Shown: in pieces, positions 28,935-37,967 of the stretch
Layout of the letters: the number at the start of each line of letters is the position of its first letter
Position numbering within the stretch: position 1 is the stretch's first letter
Notes under the pieces: model-generated
What the model saw: only the letters and a program-made list of their open reading frames with translations
Databases searched by the model: none
What the model was told of the DNA's origin: nothing
Position numbers and translations under genes: made by a program
NCBI GenBank assembly: GCA_031261705.1
Contig: JAISJD010000014.1
Location: forward strand, 1 to 64,000
DNA: 64,000 nucleotides
Origin: Lactobacillales bacterium
GTDB lineage: Bacteria; Bacillota; Bacilli; Lactobacillales; Streptococcaceae
Direction: 5' to 3'

Positions 28935-30440
28935 GTGATTTTTGATGAATTGATGTTTGGACAGTCTGACCAGCTGAAAATTGAGTTGTATCGAACACTC
29001 TCAGGAATGCCTGTGGGTGAGTATCGGGCGGAAGTGTTGATAGATAAACATCTGTTAAACTATCACCAAGTAACAAATATTTTACGGCAGATTGATGCGG
29101 ATTTACTGAAAGCAGATTCAAAGCATCAACCGATTTTGGTAAAGTCTGGAAAGATTATGATACATAAATCATTACCGAATATGGATAAGTATCGTTCGTT
29201 GTTACTAGGGAACTCACTACCATTTAAGTTTTTGCTGGAAATTTTGAATAATCCAAAGTCCACAGCAGAAGAGTTTTGTGCACGTGAAGACATTGGACGC
29301 TCGACCTTGGCACGCAAGTTATCGCCACTGATTTCTTATTTGCGTCATTATAAGCTTTCTTTTTCTTATTCACCACTCATGCTGAATGGGAACGAGACGG
29401 TGATTCGTTTTTTCCTATTCCATTGTTTTTGGTTGGGGTTACGCGATAATGTTTGGCCGTTTGCGTTAAAAAAGGAAGATATTGCGGAAGTCTACGAACA
29501 TCTATATTCGTATATAGATGTTACAGGAAATTATGTTTTCGGGGAGGAAATGAAGTGGCTGATTGCTATTTCTAAAATGCGCTATGAAAAAGGGTTTATT
29601 GTGGATAAGCATGAGCCGGTCATTCAATTCTTTAGGGAAAATCCTCATTATAAAATGGAAGATTTTGATATGAGTTGGTTTGCAACAGAAGAAGACCGAG
29701 AACGTGAAGCGAGCTTTTGGTTTATTTATTCTATGTGGATTGATATAAAAGAAGCACCCAATTCACTTTCAGCAAGAGACACGAAAGCACAATTGTTAAA
29801 AACACCTGCATTTCAAGAGCCGATTCGGTTTGCGAGAGCCTTTTTTGATTATGTGAAAGGGGAACGCCTTGTTCCAGAGATGTCACATGAGGATGAAAAT
29901 GAACTTTTCTATGATTTACTTCATGAAACTTTCCGTTTTTATTATCTAGGTGGGGTGCCGACTGGGTTTGAATCTTTGACGGGTCGTGTTTTTGAAAACT
30001 CACGGGGCTATGAGGATGTCAAAGAAAAGATTGGGGAATTTTACGATGCGGAGGCAAAGTTGTATCCATTTATTTATCGCTCGGTTAGTCGTGGAATTTT
30101 TGAATTGCGTTTTGTGAATCTCATTTACCCACTTTATGTGCAGACAGGGCATTTCATGGATAATTTGGTGGTGGGACTTGCCTTAGAGCTCGATTATCAC
30201 TTGTTGGTGCGCTTGCGTATCTGGCTAAACCATATTAAAAATATTACGGTGAAGGAGTTTGAACCCGATTACAGTCAAGATTTTGACATAGTCGTTCACT
30301 CTAGCTCACGTTTCCAAGAGCTTTACCCGAATATTCCACATTTTCAATGGGAACCAGATTACGGCAATGAAGAAATGCTGAGACTTTATCATGATATTCA
30401 CATGATGTATAGTAAAAAAGTCTTTGAAGAAACTAAATAA
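28935..30440 (+). CDS. Mga-like transcriptional regulator
   Basis: 501 aa. An N-terminal helix-turn-helix region is followed by a second, Mga-type HTH around residues 100-150 (TAEEFCAREDIGRSTLARKL). A long helical part then resembles the PTS-regulated-domain portion of Mga/AtxA-type regulators. Phosphorylation sites cannot be assigned by eye. GTG 28935 follows GGGGGG by 7 nt; an in-frame TTG at 28911 is less likely. It is monocistronic and has no obvious adjacent target except the metal transporter downstream. Confidence 0.75.
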   Translation: MIFDELMFGQSDQLKIELYRTLSGMPVGEYRAEVLIDKHLLNYHQVTNILRQIDADLLKADSKHQPILVKSGKIMIHKSLPNMDKYRSLLLGNSLPFKFLLEILNNPKSTAEEFCAREDIGRSTLARKLSPLISYLRHYKLSFSYSPLMLNGNETVIRFFLFHCFWLGLRDNVWPFALKKEDIAEVYEHLYSYIDVTGNYVFGEEMKWLIAISKMRYEKGFIVDKHEPVIQFFRENPHYKMEDFDMSWFATEEDREREASFWFIYSMWIDIKEAPNSLSARDTKAQLLKTPAFQEPIRFARAFFDYVKGERLVPEMSHEDENELFYDLLHETFRFYYLGGVPTGFESLTGRVFENSRGYEDVKEKIGEFYDAEAKLYPFIYRSVSRGIFELRFVNLIYPLYVQTGHFMDNLVVGLALELDYHLLVRLRIWLNHIKNITVKEFEPDYSQDFDIVVHSSSRFQELYPNIPHFQWEPDYGNEEMLRLYHDIHMMYSKKVFEETK

Positions 30441-30565
30441 GAAGCTGCTCGAAAAATGGTGAAGTCCACTGTTTTTCGGGCTTTTTCTTATGAAATTGAT
30501 AAGAATTTGTTCGTGAAGTGGTGTAGAATGAAAGAAAGAGATTTGGTAGTTAAATGGTGGGATGG

Positions 30566-30685
30566 AGTCGAGCACGAGGAATAGAAATCAGTGGAAAAAC
30601 AAAAATCAAGCAAAATCAGAAAGCACCTCACTTGATTTCTTTATTTTCCATAATTTCTAAACGATTCCTCTTAGCTTTGTAATGA
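30566..30685 (+). repeat. Tandem structured element, copy 1
   Basis: The first of two 120-bp units. It begins AGTCGAGCACGAG and ends CTCTTAGCTTTGTAATGA. It folds as one long hairpin: GAGGAAT (576-582 of 30 kb) with ATTCCTC (664-670), AGAAAT with ATTTCT, TGGAAAA with TTTTCCA, and AAATCAAG with CTTGATTT. A loop carries GCACCT. There is no T-run, so it is not a terminator. It lies upstream of a ZIP metal transporter gene. Confidence 0.7.
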
Positions 30686-30805
30686 AGTCGAGCACGAGAA
30701 GCAGAAATGCAAGAAAAAAGACAAAATGATTCCAAGGTAAAGAGCACCTTAAAATCTTTTTCCTATTTTTCTCGATTTCTAGCGCTTCTCTTAGCTTTGT
30801 AATGA
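30686..30805 (+). repeat. Tandem structured element, copy 2
   Basis: The second 120-bp unit, with the same flanks as copy 1. The basal stem has changed on both sides: GAGAAGC (30696-30702) with GCTTCTC (30784-30790). AGAAAT/ATTTCT is kept. GAAAAA pairs with TTTTTC, and the apex AAGGT pairs with ACCTT in the conserved GCACCT block. Its end abuts the ribosome-binding site (AAGGAGG) of the ZIP gene, so both units could lie in that gene's leader. Confidence 0.7.
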
Positions 30806-30818
30806 AGGAGGATTTGAA

Positions 30819-31637
30819 ATGATTGAAAGGTTAATACGTTTAGAGCCGTGGCAACAGGCGTTAGCGGGGACGGCGTTTACTTATTTTATGACGGCACTCG
30901 GGGCGGCGCTAGTGTTCTTTTTCAAAACAATTAAACGAGATGTGTTGAATTTGATGTTAGGTTTTGCCTCGGGAGTGATGATTGCGGCGAGTTTCTGGTC
31001 GCTTTTAGATCCAGCAATTCAGATGGCTGAAGAAAATGGCGCGATTCCTTGGCTTGTGGTGAGCATTGGTTTTGGTGCGGGAGGTCTTTTCTTGTACGTG
31101 GCAGACCGCACGATTCCGCACATGCACTTTGGCCCGCAACATGAGGAGGAAGGACTTCCTACGCATTTGAAGCGCGTGATTTTGTTAGTGTTTTCGATTA
31201 CCTTGCATAATATTCCGGAAGGGTTAGCGGTTGGTGTGGCATTTGGAGCAGTTCATTCCATGGATAATCCAAAAGCGGCTCTACTTGCGGCAGTTTCAGT
31301 AGCGCTTGGGATTGGGATTCAGAATTTTCCGGAAGGGGCAGCAGTGTCGATTCCTTTACGTCAAGAAAATCTGAGTCGGACGAGAGCATTTGTCTACGGA
31401 CAGGCTTCTGGTCTGGTTGAACCGATTGCTGGGGTGATTGGTGCAATTTTAGTTTCTGAAATGACCTTTATTTTGCCTTATGCGTTAGCTTTTGCGGCTG
31501 GGGCGATGATTTATGTCGTGGTTGAAGAATTGATTCCTGAAGCGCAACAGACCACTTCTTCTAAAAATCATTATGCCGTCTTTGGGGTCATGCTAGGCTT
31601 TATGGTGATGATGATTTTAGATGTGGCATTGGGATAA
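30819..31637 (+). CDS. ZIP family metal (zinc) transporter
   Basis: 272-aa membrane protein of the ZIP/GufA type with about eight hydrophobic segments. The metal-binding repeats are HNIPEGLAVGVAFG (TM4) and IQNFPEGAAVSIPLR (TM5), and a cytoplasmic loop has HMHFGPQHEEE. It probably imports Zn2+ or other divalent metals. AAGGAGG is right upstream of the ATG, at the end of tandem element copy 2, so expression may depend on those elements. Confidence 0.88.
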   Translation: MIERLIRLEPWQQALAGTAFTYFMTALGAALVFFFKTIKRDVLNLMLGFASGVMIAASFWSLLDPAIQMAEENGAIPWLVVSIGFGAGGLFLYVADRTIPHMHFGPQHEEEGLPTHLKRVILLVFSITLHNIPEGLAVGVAFGAVHSMDNPKAALLAAVSVALGIGIQNFPEGAAVSIPLRQENLSRTRAFVYGQASGLVEPIAGVIGAILVSEMTFILPYALAFAAGAMIYVVVEELIPEAQQTTSSKNHYAVFGVMLGFMVMMILDVALG

Positions 31638-31703
31638 AAAATAGAGAAATCTTTCGGAAATAATTGCCTTTTTTTTCAATCTGCTTTATAGTAGAACATG
31701 TGT

Positions 31704-31726
31704 GTGAAACATGATTTTTGTTTCAC
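31704..31726. other. Two parS-like half-sites in everted order
   Basis: GTGAAACA (31704-31711), 7 nt, TGTTTCAC (31719-31726). These are the exact halves of the ParB site TGTTTCACGTGAAACA, but in the reverse order, 28 nt before rsmG-parA-parB. The repeat can also form a hairpin in the rsmG leader. No intact parS was found in the window. Confidence 0.35.
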
Positions 31727-31753
31727 GATTTAAAAAGAAATGAGGCAGAGATG

Positions 31754-32476
31754 ATGACGCCAGAACAATTTAAAAAAGCGTTAGCGGAAAACGGCATTCT
31801 TTTAAGTGAAGAGCAAGAAAGACAATTTTCTAGCTATTTTAGGTTGCTTGTTGAGTGGAATGAAAAGATGAACTTAACGGCGATTACTGAGCAAGAGGAA
31901 GTCTATTTAAAACATTTTTACGACTCAGTGGCACCTGTTTTATTTCAATTATTGCCAAAAGACAAGGAAGTTACCTTAGTAGATGTTGGGGCGGGAGCTG
32001 GTTTTCCAAGCTTACCGATGAAAATTCTTTATCCTAATTTACAGGTGACGATCGTTGATTCATTAAATAAACGGATTACTTTTTTACAAGAGTTAACCAA
32101 GGAGCTAGGACTTACAGGCGTGCAATTTTTCCACGATCGTGCGGAAACCTTTGGGCAAAACCCAGAATTTCGTGGACAATTTGACTTTGTGACAGCACGT
32201 GCGGTGGCAAGGTTGAACGTGCTAGTTGAACTTTGTTTACCATTAGCCAAAAAAGGCGGAAAATTTATCGCTTTAAAGGCTAGTCAATCTGAAGAGGAAG
32301 TAAATGAGGCGAAGCATGCGATTGCGTTGCTAGGTGGAAAGCTTACGCAGGAGTTGGCTTATGAGTTACCGAAAACAGGGGACGAGCGGCATATTGTTGT
32401 GATTGAAAAAACGAAAGAAACCCCGAAAAAATACCCGAGAAAACCGGGGACACCGAATAAATCACCTCTTAAATAG
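31754..32476 (+). CDS. rsmG: 16S rRNA m7G527 methyltransferase RsmG (GidB)
   Basis: 240-aa SAM-dependent enzyme. The SAM-binding loop is [13 protein letters not shown], and the N-terminal signature [13 protein letters not shown] is typical. A lysine/proline-rich tail ends the protein. The start is placed at the second of two adjacent ATGs (31754; MTPEQF) because the spacing from GAGG is better. It heads the rsmG-parA-parB block found near replication origins in Firmicutes. Confidence 0.94.
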   Translation: MTPEQFKKALAENGILLSEEQERQFSSYFRLLVEWNEKMNLTAITEQEEVYLKHFYDSVAPVLFQLLPKDKEVTLVDVGAGAGFPSLPMKILYPNLQVTIVDSLNKRITFLQELTKELGLTGVQFFHDRAETFGQNPEFRGQFDFVTARAVARLNVLVELCLPLAKKGGKFIALKASQSEEEVNEAKHAIALLGGKLTQELAYELPKTGDERHIVVIEKTKETPKKYPRKPGTPNKSPLK

Positions 32477-32509
32477 AGGCAAGGAAGAGGAATGGGAGGA
32501 AAGACGAGA

Positions 32510-33271
32510 ATGGCTCACATTATTTCAGTGGCAAATCAAAAGGGTGGCGTTGGCAAGACAACGACAACGGTAAATCTTGGGGCGTGCTTAGCGAACCTCG
32601 GGCAACGGGTACTTCTTGTGGATATTGACGCACAAGGGAATGCGACAAGTGGCGTAGGTGTGCGCAAGCCAGAGGTGGAACAGGATATTTATGATGTATT
32701 GGTGAATGAAGTGCCGATACGTGAGGTTGTAAAGCCTACAACAAGAGAAAATCTCTCTATTGTCCCTGCAACGATTCAATTAGCGGGTGCTGAAATCGAG
32801 TTAACCAGCATGATGGCTCGGGAATCTCGACTGAAATCCGCCTTAGAAGAGGTGAAAGGAGATTATGACTATATTTTGATTGATTGTCCTCCATCTTTAG
32901 GGCATTTGACGATTAATGCGTTCACGGCGAGCGATTCTATTCTAATTCCTGTTCAAAGTGAATATTACGCTTTAGAGGGATTGAGTCAGCTACTGAATAC
33001 CATTCGTTTGGTTCAAAAGCATTTCAATCCGGAATTGAAGATTGAGGGTGTCTTGCTAACGATGTATGATGCACGGACAAATTTAGGAGCAGAAGTGGTC
33101 GAAGAAGTACGGAAATATTTCAGCGAAAAAGTGTACGATACGATTATTCCAAGAAATGTGGCGTTAGCAGAAGCGCCAAGTCATGGATTGTCAATTATCG
33201 ACTATGAACCAAGAAGTAAGGGTGCGGAAGTCTATAATCAATTAGCGAAGGAAGTGCTAGAACGTGGCTAA
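32510..33271 (+). CDS. parA: Chromosome partitioning ATPase ParA/Soj
   Basis: 253-aa ParA/MinD ATPase. The deviant Walker A is KGGVGKTTT (residues 11-19), and Walker B lies in YILIDCPPSLG. It acts with ParB in origin segregation and replication control. GGGAGGA is 9 nt before ATG 32510; the in-frame ATG at 32492 is less well placed. It overlaps parB by 8 nt. Confidence 0.94.
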   Translation: MAHIISVANQKGGVGKTTTTVNLGACLANLGQRVLLVDIDAQGNATSGVGVRKPEVEQDIYDVLVNEVPIREVVKPTTRENLSIVPATIQLAGAEIELTSMMARESRLKSALEEVKGDYDYILIDCPPSLGHLTINAFTASDSILIPVQSEYYALEGLSQLLNTIRLVQKHFNPELKIEGVLLTMYDARTNLGAEVVEEVRKYFSEKVYDTIIPRNVALAEAPSHGLSIIDYEPRSKGAEVYNQLAKEVLERG

Positions 33272-34157
33272 GAAAAAAGTAATGGGCAGAGGGATTGATG
33301 CCCTATTTACCGAAGAAATTACTTCATTAGAAGAAATTGATACAAAGTCTGAACAAGTGGTTGAGCTAGAACTAGCTGATTTACGTCCGAATCCTTACCA
33401 ACCTCGGAAAACCTTTGACGAGGATTCTTTAAAGGAATTAGCGGCATCTATTAAGCAGGATGGTGTTTTTCAACCAATCATTGTCCGTGAATCAAAGGTT
33501 AAGGGCTATGAAATTATTGCAGGGGAACGTCGTTTTCGTGCTTCAAAATTAGCCGGAAAAGAAACGATTCCAGCGATTGTTCGTGAGTTTACCGAAGAAC
33601 TGATGATGCAGGTGGCAGTGCTTGAAAATTTACAACGGGAAGATTTGAACCCGCTAGAAGAAGCTGAAGCCTATGAAATGCTGATGAGAAATCTAAAGTT
33701 GACACAAAATGAAGTGGCAGAACGCCTTGGAAAATCTCGTCCGTATATCGCAAACTATCTAAGATTATTGACTTTGCCAAGTCTTGTCAAAGAGCTAGTT
33801 CAAAAGGAAACTCTTTCTACTGGGCAAGCACGGACACTGCTTGGGCTAAAGGATAAAGCACAAATTATCGCCTTGGCCAATCGTGCAGTCAAAGAAAGTC
33901 TGACCGTTCGCCAGCTAGAAGCCGTAGTGCAAGAGATGAACGAAAGAGGCGCTCGTGAGAAAAAGCGCCCTGGAAAAACACCGAAGCCTTATTATATTCG
34001 TGAAAGCGAAGATTTATTAATGGATAAATTTGGGACGAGTGTCGTCATCCAAGACAAAGGCGATAAAGGAAAAATTGAAATTGAATACGTCAGTCAATCA
34101 GATTTGACGCGGATTTTAGACTTGTTAGACGTTCATTTTGATATGGAGGATAATTAA
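33264..34157 (+). CDS. parB: Chromosome partitioning protein ParB/Spo0J
   Basis: 297-aa CTP-dependent DNA clamp that loads at parS. The N-terminal ParB domain includes NPYQPRKTF and GERRFRA. A central HTH (LTQNEVAERLGKSRPYIANY) and a C-terminal dimerisation region follow. The GTG start lies inside parA. A terminator follows. Confidence 0.94.
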   Translation: MAKKKVMGRGIDALFTEEITSLEEIDTKSEQVVELELADLRPNPYQPRKTFDEDSLKELAASIKQDGVFQPIIVRESKVKGYEIIAGERRFRASKLAGKETIPAIVREFTEELMMQVAVLENLQREDLNPLEEAEAYEMLMRNLKLTQNEVAERLGKSRPYIANYLRLLTLPSLVKELVQKETLSTGQARTLLGLKDKAQIIALANRAVKESLTVRQLEAVVQEMNERGAREKKRPGKTPKPYYIRESEDLLMDKFGTSVVIQDKGDKGKIEIEYVSQSDLTRILDLLDVHFDMEDN

Positions 34158-34218
34158 TTTTTCGATCCATTATTCTTGTATCATTGAGAGATTATAAGCA
34201 TTCCTAACAAAATGATTA

Positions 34219-34247
34219 ATACGGGGCAAAAAGTTCCCGTATTTTTG
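34219..34247 (+). terminator. Terminator after parB
   Basis: ATACGGG (34219-34225) pairs with CCCGTAT (34236-34242), then TTTTTG. Confidence 0.8.
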
Positions 34248-34290
34248 TTGCTTAGGGGGATATTCAATTTAATTCCAGTCGAAAATCTGT

Positions 34291-34296
34291 TATAAT
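34291..34296 (+). promoter_or_regulatory. -10 box for DUF951-ychF
   Basis: A perfect TATAAT lies 40 nt before the DUF951 start, with a weak -35 (TTTAAT at 17 nt). Confidence 0.5.
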
Positions 34297-34336
34297 GTTT
34301 GACGATTAGACTTAATTTTAATGGAGGCGAAAAGGC

Positions 34337-34543
34337 ATGTACGATTTGGGCGATTTTGTAGAAATGAAGAAACCTCATGCTTGTGTGGTGAAATCGACGG
34401 GTAAAAAGGCAAACCGCTGGGAAATCATTCGCATGGGGGCAGATATTAAGATTAAGTGTACAAATTGCGGACATATTGTCATGATGACACGTCGCGATTT
34501 TGAGAAACGACTTAAAAAGGTTTTACCTAAAGAGGAAAAGTAG
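34337..34543 (+). CDS. DUF951 family protein
   Basis: 68-aa protein with the family pattern: MYDLGDFVEMKKPHAC at the start and a CTNCG motif in the middle, suggesting a small metal- or nucleic-acid-binding fold. GGAGG precedes the ATG. Family members are conserved between parB and ychF in Firmicutes. Function is unknown. Confidence 0.9.
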   Translation: MYDLGDFVEMKKPHACVVKSTGKKANRWEIIRMGADIKIKCTNCGHIVMMTRRDFEKRLKKVLPKEEK

Positions 34544-34604
34544 TTTCCAAAGGGAAAATCTTTTCAACAACCAAGAAAAATAAAAGAAAGAAGCTGAATG
34601 AACT

Positions 34605-35705
34605 ATGGCGTTGACAGCCGGAATCGTTGGTTTACCAAACGTTGGGAAATCAACTTTATTTAATGCAATTACAAAAGCAGGAGCAGAAGCCGCAAACTAT
34701 CCTTTTGCGACGATTGACCCTAATGTGGGAATGGTGGAAGTGCCGGATTGGCGTTTAGAACGCTTGACGGAGCTAGTGAAGCCAAAGAAAACTGTTCCAA
34801 CAACTTTTGAATTTACGGATATTGCCGGAATTGTACGCGGGGCGTCAAAAGGAGAAGGTCTAGGAAATAAGTTTCTAGCAAACATTCGGGAAGTAGATGC
34901 GATTGTGCATGTGGTTCGTGCCTTTGATGATGACAATATCACTCACGTAGAAGGGCGAGTAGACCCACTGGAAGATATTGAAACGATTAATTTAGAGTTG
35001 ATTTTAGCGGATTTAGAATCTATCAATAAACGCTATGCCCGTGTGGAAAAAGTAGCGAAAACAAAAGATAAAGATGCCGTGGCAGAATTTGCGGTATTGC
35101 AAAAAATTAAACCTGTACTCGAAGAAGGCAAGTCTGCTCGTTCGATTGAATTTACCGAAGAAGAAGAAAAAGTGGTGAAACGTTTGTTTCTATTAACAAC
35201 GAAGCCTGTTCTTTATGTGGCAAATGTATCAGAAGATGAAGTGGCAGATGCGGATGCCATTGATTACGTACAACAAATTCGCAATTTCGCTGCTACTGAA
35301 AATGCGGATGTCGTTGTCATTTCAGCTCGTGCAGAGGAAGAAATTTCTGAATTAGAGGATGATGAAAAAGCGGAATTTTTAGAAGCAATGGGCTTAGAAG
35401 AATCTGGTTTGGATCAGCTGACTCGTGCGGCCTATCATCTATTAGGTCTTGGGACTTACTTTACCGCTGGCGAAAAGGAAGTACGCGCATGGACTTTCCG
35501 TCGTGGGATGAAGGCGCCACAAACTGCTGGTATTATCCATTCCGACTTTGAACGTGGATTTATTCGTGCCGAAACAGTTTCCTTTGAAGATTTAGACAAG
35601 TATGGCACCATGCACGCAGCTAAGGAAGCGGGACGTGTCCGCTTGGAAGGAAAAGACTATGTAGTACAAGATGGCGACATCATGGAATTTCGATTTAACG
35701 TTTAA
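34605..35705 (+). CDS. ychF: Redox-regulated GTPase/ATPase YchF
   Basis: 366-aa Obg-family P-loop NTPase. G1 is GLPNVGKST (residues 8-16), with the [12 protein letters not shown] switch region. The C-terminal TGS domain (about 280-366) contains [13 protein letters not shown]. YchF/OLA1 prefers ATP and is linked to ribosomes and oxidative stress. It lies in the usual DUF951-ychF order. The DUF1129 gene follows 27 nt later, by the chosen start. Confidence 0.95.
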   Translation: MALTAGIVGLPNVGKSTLFNAITKAGAEAANYPFATIDPNVGMVEVPDWRLERLTELVKPKKTVPTTFEFTDIAGIVRGASKGEGLGNKFLANIREVDAIVHVVRAFDDDNITHVEGRVDPLEDIETINLELILADLESINKRYARVEKVAKTKDKDAVAEFAVLQKIKPVLEEGKSARSIEFTEEEEKVVKRLFLLTTKPVLYVANVSEDEVADADAIDYVQQIRNFAATENADVVVISARAEEEISELEDDEKAEFLEAMGLEESGLDQLTRAAYHLLGLGTYFTAGEKEVRAWTFRRGMKAPQTAGIIHSDFERGFIRAETVSFEDLDKYGTMHAAKEAGRVRLEGKDYVVQDGDIMEFRFNV

Positions 35706-35732
35706 AAAATGGGCTTTGAGAAGAGGGAAATC

Positions 35733-36440
35733 ATGGAAAACGAAGAACTACGTGATTTGGTGGAAAAAAATCGCGAATTAACGGAAAAATTAACAAAGAA
35801 AAACCAGCAATATATGTTTGATTTGAACAAGCAATTAGAAAACGGTAATGTCTCAGAAGAAACAAAGGTAAGAAAATTTGCAGAGATGTTACCAGAAATC
35901 GTGGAACATCAAAAATCAGGGCAAACCGCTCGGCAATTATACGGTACCGTTAGTGAACGTGCCACAGAAATTATCGGAAAACCCGAAGATAAATCAATTA
36001 AAAAAGTGACAACAAAACCAGCCCTAATGTGGTTGGATAACTTCCTATTGTTACTTGGGTTAATGGGAATTATGCTGGGAATTTTAGGAATTGTCGGTCG
36101 CAACAAAGGCACGCAATTTGGAATAATCACACTTTTTGCGATGGCAGCTGTCGGCGGGCTGATGTTCTACGTGATGTATAAGCTCGTTTATCAATATGAA
36201 GCGCCAGGAGCAGACCGCTCGAAACGTCCGGGTTGGTTTAAAACGGGGTTGATTCTAGTGGTTGGGATGTTTATTTGGATATTATCCTTTACGTTAACGG
36301 CCTTTTTACCTTCAGTAATCAATCCTTTCTTGCCAAGTCCAGTGATTTTAGTGATTGGGGCATTGGCAATTGGAGCACGCATGCTGTTGAAAAAGAAATA
36401 CAATATCGCAAGCTCAATGCAATCGCAAGCTCGTAGATAG
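35733..36440 (+). CDS. DUF1129 family membrane protein
   Basis: 235 aa. The N-terminal 90 residues are charged and helical (ELRDLVEKNRELTEKLTKKN), followed by four membrane segments between about residues 100 and 225 and a basic end. The start ATG 35733 follows AAGAGGGA by 5 nt; ATG 35709 is also in frame. Members commonly lie after ychF. Function is unknown. Confidence 0.85.
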   Translation: MENEELRDLVEKNRELTEKLTKKNQQYMFDLNKQLENGNVSEETKVRKFAEMLPEIVEHQKSGQTARQLYGTVSERATEIIGKPEDKSIKKVTTKPALMWLDNFLLLLGLMGIMLGILGIVGRNKGTQFGIITLFAMAAVGGLMFYVMYKLVYQYEAPGADRSKRPGWFKTGLILVVGMFIWILSFTLTAFLPSVINPFLPSPVILVIGALAIGARMLLKKKYNIASSMQSQARR

Positions 36441-36474
36441 TCTTTAAAACCTAGGCTACTCCTAGAGTTTAGGG

Positions 36475-36503
36475 TGGAAAATTGAGTGAGATAGTAGTAC
36501 AAT
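36475..36503 (+). promoter_or_regulatory. Promoter of gpmA
   Basis: TGGAAA (36475-36480), 17 nt, TACAAT (36498-36503), then AAGGAG before the ATG at 36556. Confidence 0.5.
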
Positions 36504-36555
36504 GGAAACGGAAATGTAATTTTCAAGAAATTTATTATGAAGGAGTTTTACAATA

Positions 36556-37251
36556 ATGGCAAAATTAGTATTTGCGCGTCACGGTTTATCTGAATGGAAC
36601 AAATCAAATTTATTCACTGGTTGGGCTGATGTAGATTTGGCTGAACAAGGGGTAGAAGAAGCAATCAAAGCTGGGAAATTAGTGAAAGATGCTGGCATCG
36701 AATTTGATATTGCCTACACTTCAGTATTAAAACGTGCAATCAAAACAACAAACTATGTATTAGAATACTCTGATCAATTATGGGTGCCAGTAGAAAAATC
36801 TTGGCGCTTAAACGAACGTCATTACGGTGGTTTAACTGGTTTAAATAAAGCCGATGCAGCGAAAAAACACGGAGATGAACAAGTACACATTTGGCGTCGT
36901 TCTTACGATGTATTACCTCCATTAATGCCTCGTGATGATAAATATTCAGCACACACGGATCGTCGTTATTCATTATTAGATGATTCAGTAATTCCAGATG
37001 CTGAAAACTTGAAAGTTACATTGGAACGCGCATTACCTTTCTGGGAAGACAAAATTGCTCCAGCACTTAAAGAAGGTAAAAACGTATTTGTAGGCGCACA
37101 TGGCAACTCTATCCGCGCTTTAGTAAAACATATCGAACAATTATCTGATGATGAAATTATGGATGTTGAAATCCCTAACTTCCCACCATTAGTTTACGAT
37201 TTTGATAAAAACTTAAATGTAGTTGATAAATACTACTTGGAAGAAAAATAA
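36556..37251 (+). CDS. gpmA: 2,3-bisphosphoglycerate-dependent phosphoglycerate mutase
   Basis: 231-aa glycolytic enzyme that interconverts 3- and 2-phosphoglycerate. The phosphohistidine motif is [10 protein letters not shown] (His9). The second histidine is in [10 protein letters not shown], and RRSYDVLPP is typical. Codon use is strongly biased (many TTA, GAA, CGT), consistent with high expression. It has its own promoter and terminator. Confidence 0.96.
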   Translation: MAKLVFARHGLSEWNKSNLFTGWADVDLAEQGVEEAIKAGKLVKDAGIEFDIAYTSVLKRAIKTTNYVLEYSDQLWVPVEKSWRLNERHYGGLTGLNKADAAKKHGDEQVHIWRRSYDVLPPLMPRDDKYSAHTDRRYSLLDDSVIPDAENLKVTLERALPFWEDKIAPALKEGKNVFVGAHGNSIRALVKHIEQLSDDEIMDVEIPNFPPLVYDFDKNLNVVDKYYLEEK

Positions 37252-37265
37252 GTCATTATCTTTGA

Positions 37266-37298
37266 AGCACTGACTCTTTGTTGAGTTGGTGCTTTTTT
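37266..37298 (+). terminator. Terminator of gpmA
   Basis: AGCACTGACTC pairs with GAGTTGGTGCT, then TTTTTT. Confidence 0.85.
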
Positions 37299-37426
37299 GC
37301 GTGTGCTCAAGGACTTTTGACGTTTTTTTACTGGTTGTGAGGAAGAAAGACGCTATACTCGTTGTAGAGAGTAGGAGTATTGGTTGAGTACTCTAACGGT
37401 ATGTGGAGTAGGGTTGAGGTCAGCTG

Positions 37427-37951
37427 ATGAAAAGTGAAAGGAACGGAAACGTGAGAAAAAAAGTTGTGGGAATCGCTATACTATTTTTTGCTGTGGGAGT
37501 ACTTGGCATTTTCTATGTGAACAAATCATTTGTGCATGTAAGCGATGCGAAGAGTATAGAGAAAATTTATTTGGAAAATCAGGAACAGGAAAAAATAAAA
37601 CACTATGATACAACAATGAAGAGCTTAGAAAAGAAAGAAAAAATTTATCCGATTAGCAATAAAGAGCTGTTCCAACTACTTGAAAATAGTGGAGAATCTT
37701 ATATTCTTTATGCGGGTAGAAATAATTGTGGTATGTGTCAGAGCTTTATCAAAGGATTTGAAAGTATTCTTTCTGATACAGATAAGAAAGTCTATTATTT
37801 TGACACCAATAAAAAAGCGGATGATTATTATGAAAAGGTCAAAGATAAGCTCATGTTAGAGAAAGTTCCAGAGGTGATGAAAATTGCCAAAGGAGAAGTA
37901 ATAAGATTTGATGCAGAAAAAGAAGGATTATACAAATTTATTGAAAATTAA
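37427..37951 (+). CDS. Membrane-anchored thioredoxin-like protein
   Basis: 174 aa. A single N-terminal membrane segment (about 12-31) is followed by a charged linker and a thioredoxin-like domain. The redox motif is CGMC (Cys101-Cys104), and a probable cis-proline lies at KVPEV (Pro148). The layout resembles bacteriocin-accessory thiol-disulfide proteins (PedC/BrcD-like). It probably acts outside the membrane on disulfides. The secreted, cysteine-containing phospholipase gene starts 16 nt after its stop, so it may serve as its oxidase or isomerase. An alternative start is GTG 37451, with AAAGGA upstream. Base composition is more A-rich than in flanking housekeeping genes, hinting at transfer. 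Confidence 0.75.
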   Translation: MKSERNGNVRKKVVGIAILFFAVGVLGIFYVNKSFVHVSDAKSIEKIYLENQEQEKIKHYDTTMKSLEKKEKIYPISNKELFQLLENSGESYILYAGRNNCGMCQSFIKGFESILSDTDKKVYYFDTNKKADDYYEKVKDKLMLEKVPEVMKIAKGEVIRFDAEKEGLYKFIEN

Positions 37952-37967
37952 AGATTGGAGAAAAAGC

